From the NCBI GenBank assembly GCA_943330855.2, contig CALQJI020000011.1, forward strand, positions 16,645-80,644: a stretch of 64,000 nt of DNA, read 5' to 3'. The notes beneath the pieces were generated by a model. The model worked only from the letters and a program-made list of their open reading frames with translations, was not told where the DNA came from and ran no database searches. The stretch comes from Klebsiella pneumoniae (GTDB lineage: Bacteria > Verrucomicrobiota > Verrucomicrobiia > Limisphaerales > SXTU01). Positions 58,374 to 64,000 of the stretch are shown one piece after another; position 1 is the stretch's first letter; every line of letters begins with the position of its first letter. The translations under genes were made by a program, and so were the position numbers.

Positions 58374-59030
58374 GTGGCCTCTGCCCTCATTACCTTGGTT
58401 CTCTTGAGCTACCTGCTCGGCTCAATCCCCACCGGCTTCCTTGTCGCGAAGGCCAAGGGCGTGGATATCCGCAGCGTGGGCAGCGGGAACATCGGCGCGA
58501 CGAATGTCTTCCGCATCCTCGGCAAAGGGGCGGGCATTTTCGTGCTGACGGCGGATGCGTTGAAGGGCGTGGGGGCGGTGTTGCTGGTTGCGCCCGGCGC
58601 AGCGGGCTTGGAAGCGTCCAGCGGATCCCTTCACCCTAATTTTCCCGCTCTCGCCGGCATCTGCGCCATCCTCGGGCACAACTACACCTGCTGGCTGAAT
58701 TTCAAAGGTGGCAAAGGCATCGCCACCACGGCGGGCGTGTTCGCGGCGCTGGCTCCGGCGGCGTTCGGCATCGCGCTGGCGGCGTGGCTTGTGGTCTTCG
58801 CGGCGAGCCGCTACGTGTCGCTCGCGTCCATCGTGGCGGCGGCGGCGCTGCCGCTGGCGGTGTGGCTCACGGGCAACGGCCCGTTGCTCATCGGCGTCTC
58901 GACGGCGCTGGGCGCGCTGGCGGTTTACAAGCACAAGGCCAACATCCAGCGCCTGCGGGCTGGCATGGAAAGCCGCATCGGTGCGAAGAAACCTGAAGTC
59001 ACCGCGCCGACGGAAGAGCAGAAATCTTAG
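58374..59030 (+). CDS. plsY: Glycerol-3-phosphate acyltransferase PlsY
   Basis: 218 aa from GTG 58374, which starts the usual N-terminal membrane helix (ASALITLVLLSYLLGSIPTG). An ATG at 58302 would add 24 residues encoded by heptamer repeats. Inner-membrane enzyme moving acyl groups from acyl-phosphate to glycerol-3-phosphate. Motifs: GSIPTGFLVAKAKGVDIR, GSGNIGATNVFRILGK, ILGHNYTCWLNFKGGKGIATTAG. Five or more hydrophobic segments. Upstream of gpsA, which supplies glycerol-3-phosphate, so the two form a phospholipid-precursor unit. Confidence 0.93.
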   Translation: MASALITLVLLSYLLGSIPTGFLVAKAKGVDIRSVGSGNIGATNVFRILGKGAGIFVLTADALKGVGAVLLVAPGAAGLEASSGSLHPNFPALAGICAILGHNYTCWLNFKGGKGIATTAGVFAALAPAAFGIALAAWLVVFAASRYVSLASIVAAAALPLAVWLTGNGPLLIGVSTALGALAVYKHKANIQRLRAGMESRIGAKKPEVTAPTEEQKS

Positions 59031-59169
59031 CCCCAAACGGCACGAAGAACTCAAAGATGAAAAGTAAAACGGTCCAAAGCCCAAGGTCCAAAGGCCAAAG
59101 CATGCAGCCGCGCGTCTGGGCGACCTTGGACCTTGGATGGACTATGGGCTGCGGCCCCTTCTCCTCCCA
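59031..59169. repeat. Inverted GGTCCAA heptamer arrays between plsY and gpsA
   Basis: Units of GTCCAAA/GCCCAAG at 59068-59097 face TTGGACC units at 59124-59146. Same repeat type as inside uvrA at 54061-54162. Confidence 0.7.
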
Positions 59170-60150
59170 ATGAACATCACCGTCCTCGGCGCGGGCGCGT
59201 GGGGCACGGCGCTCGCCAAGCTACTCCGGGAATCCGGCCACGATGTGGCGCTTTGGGGTCACGACCCCGCGCATCTCGCCGAGCTGCGTGCCATCGCACG
59301 CAACGAGCGTTACCTGCCCGGCGTGCCGCTACCGGCGGGCCTGCGCTACTTGGACACGCTGGCTGAAGCGGCGCGCGGCGCGGACGAAGTGGTCATGGCC
59401 GTGCCGTCGCGGGCCTTTCGCGAAGTGGCGGGAGCGCTCGCGGATTTTCGCGGCGTCGCCATCAGCGTGACTAAGGGCATCGAGCACAACACCGGACTGA
59501 CCATGTGCGGTGTCCTGCGCGCGTGCGCGCCGCGCGCGAAAACCGTCGTGCTCTCCGGTCCGAGCCTGGCGCTCGAAGTGGCGCGGGGCATTCCCACCGC
59601 CATTGTCGCGGCGAGTGAAGACCCCGCTGCGGCGCGGTTGGTGCAGAGTCTTTTTCACCGCCCCGCGTTTCGCGTTTACACCAGCGCCGATCCGCTTGGC
59701 GTCGAGCTAGGCGGGGCGTTGAAGAACATCATCGCCATCGCAGCGGGCACGTGCGACGGGCTGGGTTTCGGGGACAACGCGAAGGCGGCGCTCGTCACGC
59801 GTGCGCTGGCGGAGATGCGTCGGCTGGGCGTGGCTTGTGGCGCGCAGGCAGAGACGTTCGCCGGCTTGAGCGGACTTGGCGATTTGACGGTGACGTGTTT
59901 CTCGAAGTTGAGTCGCAACCGCGCGTTCGGCGAGCGACTGGGCAGGGGCGATGCGCTTGTCGATCTGCTGGCTGGCACGCGCCACGCCGTCGAGGGCCAC
60001 CCCACCGCGCTCTCGGCCTGGCAGCTCGCGAGCAAACACGGCGTCAGCACACCCATCATCGAGCAAGTCCACGCGATGCTCTACAAAGGGAAGGATGTGA
60101 AAGCGGCGGTGCGTGATCTGACCAACCGGGACTCGAAGGCGGAGGACTGA
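59170..60150 (+). CDS. gpsA: NAD(P)-dependent glycerol-3-phosphate dehydrogenase
   Basis: 326 aa from ATG 59170. Reduces dihydroxyacetone phosphate to glycerol-3-phosphate for phospholipids. ITVLGAGAWGTALAKLL (dinucleotide loop), SVTKGIEHNTG, LSGPSLALEVARGIPTAIV, catalytic lysine in GGALKNIIAIAAG, and the signature FAGLSGLGDLTVTCFSKLSRN. Full length for the family. Follows plsY. It converges on thrH through an inverted heptamer hairpin. Confidence 0.95.
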   Translation: MNITVLGAGAWGTALAKLLRESGHDVALWGHDPAHLAELRAIARNERYLPGVPLPAGLRYLDTLAEAARGADEVVMAVPSRAFREVAGALADFRGVAISVTKGIEHNTGLTMCGVLRACAPRAKTVVLSGPSLALEVARGIPTAIVAASEDPAAARLVQSLFHRPAFRVYTSADPLGVELGGALKNIIAIAAGTCDGLGFGDNAKAALVTRALAEMRRLGVACGAQAETFAGLSGLGDLTVTCFSKLSRNRAFGERLGRGDALVDLLAGTRHAVEGHPTALSAWQLASKHGVSTPIIEQVHAMLYKGKDVKAAVRDLTNRDSKAED

Positions 60151-60160
60151 GTGGGAAAGT

Positions 60161-60240
60161 ATTCAGTAGTCCGTGCTCAGTATCGAGTTGGGACATACGC
60201 GCACTCACGCCGCTTGGTTACTGAACACGGACTACTGATT
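60161..60240. repeat. Inverted repeat between convergent gpsA and thrH
   Basis: 21-base arms at 60161-60181 and 60220-60240 pair at 19 of 21 positions. Content resembles TTCAGTA/ACTGAAC heptamers. Could terminate both genes. Confidence 0.8.
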
Positions 60241-60246
60241 ACCTCC

Positions 60247-60849
60247 TCACAACTCCGCCTTCAGCCGCGCCATCAAGTCCGGGTGCGTCTCCAGCGCGGG
60301 GAACTGCGGAAACTCGCGCTTCACATTGTCCGGCGCGTGGAGGAGGAAGCCGCGGTCCGCTTGCAGCAACATCGAGGTGTCGTTGTAGGAATCCCCGGCG
60401 GCGAGCACACGGTAGTTGAGCAGTTGTAGTGCGCGGACGGACTGGCGCTTCTGGTCGGCCATGCGGAGCGTGTAGCCGGTGATGCGGTCGTTCTCCACGA
60501 GCAGCCGATGGCAGAAGAGCGCGGGCCAGCCGAGCTGGCGCATGAGCGGCTGCGCAAACTGCTCGAAGGTATCGCTCAAGATGAGGACCTGCGTGAGCGC
60601 GCGGAGTTCGTCGAGGAATTCCTTGCCGCCTGGCAGCGGCGAGAGCGTGCCGATGACGGCTTGGATGTCGGAGAGCTTGATGCCGTGCCGGTCGAGGATG
60701 TCGATGCGGTAGCGCATCAGTTTGTCGTAGTCCGGCTCGTCGCGCGTGGTGCGGCGCAGGTCGGGGATGCCCGTCTTCTCGGCGACGGCGATCCAGATTT
60801 CCGGCACGAGCACGCCTTCCAAATCCAAGGTGACAATCGTCTGTTTCAC
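60247..60849 (-). CDS. thrH: Phosphoserine phosphatase / homoserine phosphotransferase ThrH
   Basis: 200 aa from a GTG start. HAD-family enzyme that dephosphorylates phosphoserine and can transfer phosphate to homoserine. Motif I TLDLEGVLVPEIW (D9 nucleophile, Glu in place of the second Asp), motif II LILSDTF, and motif III/IV AAGDSYNDTSML. The DLEGVLVPEIW opening distinguishes ThrH from SerB. Convergent with gpsA, divergent from trpE. Confidence 0.93.
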   Translation of the reverse strand: MKQTIVTLDLEGVLVPEIWIAVAEKTGIPDLRRTTRDEPDYDKLMRYRIDILDRHGIKLSDIQAVIGTLSPLPGGKEFLDELRALTQVLILSDTFEQFAQPLMRQLGWPALFCHRLLVENDRITGYTLRMADQKRQSVRALQLLNYRVLAAGDSYNDTSMLLQADRGFLLHAPDNVKREFPQFPALETHPDLMARLKAEL

Positions 60850-60982
60850 GGCTCGCGAGCGTGGCGAGGAGCTGGCGTGAAGTCGAGTGCGGCGTGGGGG
60901 AAGCTAGTGTCCGCGCTCCAATCCTCTCGCAGCTTGATGCTTCCGCCTCGCATCCGGTTTCAGGTAGGTTCTCCGGCACGTT

Positions 60983-62509
60983 ATGTATTCGCCGAAGCTC
61001 GATGATTTCCTGAAGCTCGCGACACAGGGGAACCTCATCCCTGTCTCTCGCCGCATTCTCGCGGACTTCGAGACCCCGCTCTCTGCCTACAAGAAGATTC
61101 ACGGGCAGGGCGAGTCATTCCTGTTCGAGTCCGTCGAGGGTGGTGAGCATCTGGGCCGCTACTCATTCGTCGGCTGCAACCCGCGCGCCATCATCAAGCA
61201 GACCGCTAACCGCATCGAGGTCATCGCGGACGGCAAGGTGGTCGAGAAGTTCGCCATCCCCGCCCCCGGCAAGGAGCCGTGCGACCAGTGCGTCCGCGAC
61301 GGCCTCGAAGTCGTCGAGCGCGTGCTGGCGCGCTACCGCCCCGTGAATGTCCCCGGCCTCCCGCGCTTCACCGGCGGCGCGGTGGGCTTCATCGGCTACG
61401 AGTTCATCCACGACATCGAGCCCATCGTCCCGCGTCCGCCCAAGGACGAGTTGGGCACGCCGACGCTCTACTTCCTCATCGCCGACGAGTTGCTCATCTT
61501 CGACCGCGCGCAGCAGACCATCACGATTCTGGTCAACGCGGTCTTGGACGATGCCGCCTCGCCGACCGAGGCCTACGAGAACGCCGCCGCTGAAATTGAC
61601 CGCCTCCTCGCGCTGCTCGAACAGCCGTTGGAAAACCTGCCCGCCACCCTGCCGGACGACGTCGCGCCCGCGCCCTTCGAGTCGAACACACCGAAGGAAA
61701 AGTTCATCGCCAACGTGCTCGAGGCGAAGACCCACATCACCGCCGGCGACGTCATCCAAGTCGTCGGCTCGCAGCGCTTTAGCGCGCCCATCAAGGCCAG
61801 CCCGCTGGACCTCTATCGCGCCGCGCGCACCATCAACCCCTCGCCCTACATGTTCCTGCTGGAGCTGGACGGCTTTGCGCTCGTGGGCGTCTCGCCGGAG
61901 ATTCACGTCCGGTGCGAGGACAAGCTGATTGAAATCCGCCCCATCGCCGGCACCCGCCCGCGCGGCGCGACGCACGACGAAGACCTCGCGATGGAGAAGG
62001 AACTCCTCGCCGACCCGAAGGAACGCGCCGAGCACGTCATGCTCGTGGACCTCGCGCGCAACGACCTCGGGCGCGTGTGCGATTACGGCTCCGTGCAGGT
62101 GAAGGAGCTGATGGTCATCGAGCGCTACAGCCACGTCATGCACATCGTCTCGCAAGTCGAGGGGAAGCTGGCGGCGGACAAGTCCGCGTTCGACCTGATG
62201 CGCGCGACCTTCCCCGCCGGCACGGTGAGCGGCGCGCCGAAGATTCGCGCGATGCAGCTCATCGCCGAGATGGAAGGCACGACGCGTGGACCCTACGCGG
62301 GCTGCGTGGGCTACTTCAGCTTCAACGGCAACTGCGACACCGCCATCACCATCCGCACCGCGCTGGTGAAGGACGGCCAAGTCTTTATCCAGGCCGGCGG
62401 CGGCTGGGTGACGGACAGCGACCCGGAGTCGGAGTTTCAGGAGACGGTCAACAAGTCCAAGGCCATGCGGAAGGCCGTGGCGCTGGCGGAAAGTTTTTCG
62501 CAGGTGTGA
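60983..62509 (+). CDS. trpE: Anthranilate synthase component I
   Basis: 508 aa. Converts chorismate, with ammonia from TrpG, into anthranilate in tryptophan synthesis. N-terminal domain (FLFESVEGGEHLGRYSFVG) holds the Trp-feedback site region; C-terminal chorismate-binding domain: AGDVIQVVGSQRFS, PSPYMFLLEL, VGVSPEIHVR, IAGTRPRGATHDED, LARNDLGRVCDYG, FPAGTVSGAPKIRAMQLI, YAGCVGYFSFNGNCD. trpG is not adjacent. A palindrome follows the stop. Confidence 0.95.
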   Translation: MYSPKLDDFLKLATQGNLIPVSRRILADFETPLSAYKKIHGQGESFLFESVEGGEHLGRYSFVGCNPRAIIKQTANRIEVIADGKVVEKFAIPAPGKEPCDQCVRDGLEVVERVLARYRPVNVPGLPRFTGGAVGFIGYEFIHDIEPIVPRPPKDELGTPTLYFLIADELLIFDRAQQTITILVNAVLDDAASPTEAYENAAAEIDRLLALLEQPLENLPATLPDDVAPAPFESNTPKEKFIANVLEAKTHITAGDVIQVVGSQRFSAPIKASPLDLYRAARTINPSPYMFLLELDGFALVGVSPEIHVRCEDKLIEIRPIAGTRPRGATHDEDLAMEKELLADPKERAEHVMLVDLARNDLGRVCDYGSVQVKELMVIERYSHVMHIVSQVEGKLAADKSAFDLMRATFPAGTVSGAPKIRAMQLIAEMEGTTRGPYAGCVGYFSFNGNCDTAITIRTALVKDGQVFIQAGGGWVTDSDPESEFQETVNKSKAMRKAVALAESFSQV

Positions 62510-62517
62510 GCCAACTT

Positions 62518-62577
62518 CTGTAGCGGCGGTCTGCGCCGCCGAATCTCACCGTCGGCGCTCGTAGAGCGCCGCTACAG
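62518..62577. terminator. Palindromic repeat between convergent trpE and permease
   Basis: Outer arms CTGTAGCGGCG and CGCCGCTACAG pair perfectly (11 of 11); an inner GGCGCTC..GAGCGCC hairpin lies in the right half. Probably shared terminator; also looks like a dispersed repeat. Confidence 0.7.
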
Positions 62578-62581
62578 TCAC

Positions 62582-63715
62582 TCACGCCGCCCGGGCCATC
62601 CGCCGCCGCGTCCACCAGCCGTTGAACTGGTCCAGCACCACCGCGAGGATCACCGCCGCGCCGATGATGATGCGGCTGTAGTTCTGATCGATGCCGAGGA
62701 TGACGATGCCATTGTCGATCATTTTGATGATGAGCGCGCCCAGCAGCGCGCCGAGCGCCGAGCCTTTGCCGCCGGAGAGGCTCGCGCCGCCGACGACGGC
62801 GGCGGCGATGACATCGAGTTCGTAGCCTTGGCCGTCGCCGCTGGTGGCGCTGCCATAGTAGCCGATGGCCAGCAGCGCGGCGACGCCCGCTGTGAGGCCG
62901 GAGTAGATGAAGACTTTGAGTTTCACCAAGCGCACGCGGATGCCGCTGAACTGGGCCGCCAGCTCGTTCCCGCCGACGGCGTAGGCGTGGCGTCCGGGCG
63001 CAAGCAAGGTGAGATAGAACGTTCCGCCCAACGTCACGGCCAACAGCACGCCGAGCGGCACGAGGCTGAGTCCATCCCCGGTTTCCCACCGAATTAAGTA
63101 GCGGAACGCCTCCGGGAAATCGCCGACGGACTGGCCGTTGGTGATGACGAACGCCTCGCCTCGGAAGATAGCCATCGTGCCCAGCGTGATGATGAAGGGA
63201 TGCACCTTGAGCGCCGTGACCATCGCGCCATTGAGCACGCCGCAGAGCGTCCCGACGGCCAGACAGGCGGTGATGCCCAGTAGCAACGCCTCATGCGGCG
63301 GGGCGGCCGCCAGCGCGCCGCCCGGGCCGAAGGCGCGGAAAACCATCGCGCCGACCACGGAGGCCAGCGCGTAGATCGCGCCCACGCTCAAATCTATCTG
63401 CCCGGCGATGATCACCAGTGTGGCGCCCACGGCCATGATGCCGATGAAGCTTGTGTCCTTGGCGAGCTGCGTGAGATTGGCGGCGTTGAGGAATTTGTTC
63501 TTCTCCTCCATGACGAGGACGCGCTCGCCGTTCACCTGGGTGAAGACCCGCTCGCGTTCGCCCTGCGCGTTCACCTCGAGTTTGGGCACCTTCACGGTGC
63601 CGCCGAAGAACGTCAGCACCGATCCCAGGAGAAGAATGACCAGCAGCAGCCCGCCCTCCTGGATGCCAAAGATCGCCGAGCGCGCGCGGACGGTGATGCG
63701 TTTGGCGGTGTCCAT
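62582..63715 (-). CDS. RbsC-type sugar ABC transporter permease
   Basis: 377 aa from ATG 63715 (longer upstream frame rejected). Inner-membrane subunit of a ribose/xylose-type importer: about nine hydrophobic segments, opening with EGGLLLVILLLGSVLTFFGG. Family marks: IDLSVGAIYALASVVGAMV, HPFIITLGTMAIFRGEAFVITNG, AYAVGGNELAAQFSGIRV, and ELDVIAAAVVGGASLSGGKGS. A charged insert of about 40 residues (KLEVNAQGERERVFTQVNG) after helix 1 is probably periplasmic. The ATPase and binding protein are not in the window and may lie beyond the right edge. Confidence 0.92.
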   Translation of the reverse strand: MDTAKRITVRARSAIFGIQEGGLLLVILLLGSVLTFFGGTVKVPKLEVNAQGERERVFTQVNGERVLVMEEKNKFLNAANLTQLAKDTSFIGIMAVGATLVIIAGQIDLSVGAIYALASVVGAMVFRAFGPGGALAAAPPHEALLLGITACLAVGTLCGVLNGAMVTALKVHPFIITLGTMAIFRGEAFVITNGQSVGDFPEAFRYLIRWETGDGLSLVPLGVLLAVTLGGTFYLTLLAPGRHAYAVGGNELAAQFSGIRVRLVKLKVFIYSGLTAGVAALLAIGYYGSATSGDGQGYELDVIAAAVVGGASLSGGKGSALGALLGALIIKMIDNGIVILGIDQNYSRIIIGAAVILAVVLDQFNGWWTRRRMARAA

Positions 63716-64000
63716 TTTGTTGGCACCGACAGTAGCAAGCGACACGTGGGCCGCAATCTTTGAACTGGGGCGGGCGGGCGGAAGAGGGGAAGAGGGCCGT
63801 AGCCAGTGGTATCCGTGCGGGTTCGAAGAGAAAGCACCCTTCAACCCTTCAACCCAACGGTGTCCATGACATGCGCTGAAAATAGCGACGAGAACGACGC
63901 GTGCCGCGCGTATAACGCCGGTCCGCAGGCCGATTCTACGCGGGTCGCCGCAAGCCTCCCGACCGCGAAAAGCCCCGCCAGGAGGCGTATAACTCCAGCA
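63716..64000. other. Right-edge region without recognised gene
   Basis: 285 bases upstream of the permease. Contains CTTCAACC tandem units at about 63838-63856 and two GCGTATAAC segments. No convincing gene or RNA; presumably the permease promoter region or the end of an upstream gene outside the window. Confidence 0.4.

Noticed and set aside
60850..60982. Trp attenuator upstream of trpE
   Set aside because: No leader peptide with consecutive Trp codons or mutually exclusive hairpins could be found.
63811..63830. GGTTCGAAG resembling a tRNA T-loop
   Set aside because: No matching acceptor or anticodon stems around it.

Overview
The window is high-GC DNA, most probably from a Verrucomicrobiota bacterium (Pedosphaera/Limisphaerales-like) or a close PVC relative. 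The evidence is gene content: many secreted sulfatases, DUF1501, DUF1552 and DUF1592-type cytochrome proteins, a PVC-type membrane-bound dehydrogenase, PQQ-like propellers and Tat-secreted Gfo/Idh/MocA enzymes. This assignment rests on families, not on a marker gene or a database search.

Bases 1-18582 hold one long leftward gene cluster, probably an operon. It runs from a Tat-type DUF1501 protein through a PVC dehydrogenase-like propeller, a propeller-SGNH fusion, a sialate O-acetylesterase-like protein, an alpha/beta hydrolase, six sulfatases, a GDSL hydrolase and a LamG protein. Genes overlap by 4 bases or are tens of bases apart. This looks like a locus for stripping sulfate and acyl groups from an extracellular sulfated glycan. 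The first sulfatase runs off the left edge.

Bases 18767-20523 encode a small helical protein followed by a MamK-like bacterial actin, a compact candidate filament system. Two small leftward genes follow. Then come livG and livF ATPases with a four-helix-bundle gene wedged between them, flanked by inverted A/T-rich arrays. Bases 23452-42519 are mostly secreted proteins: an IPT/TIG repeat protein, a G8-domain beta-helix protein with an amidohydrolase, two consecutive DUF1592-DUF1552 pairs with two further secreted proteins, a PQQ-like propeller and a Gfo/Idh/MocA oxidoreductase.

Bases 42557-63715 are largely housekeeping: pyruvate kinase, a beta-carbonic anhydrase/GYF_2 fusion, dnaN, mutL, a cNMP-binding histidine kinase, two adjacent uvrA paralogues, a GDP-mannose 3,5-epimerase-like gene, plsY, gpsA, thrH, trpE and an RbsC-type permease. 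The most unusual sequence feature is here. The two uvrA genes, and to a lesser degree mutL, are laced with dispersed repeats translated in frame: perfect or near-perfect palindromes and arrays of heptanucleotide units. Related repeats occur between genes, and one palindrome forms part of the N-terminus of the PVC dehydrogenase-like protein.
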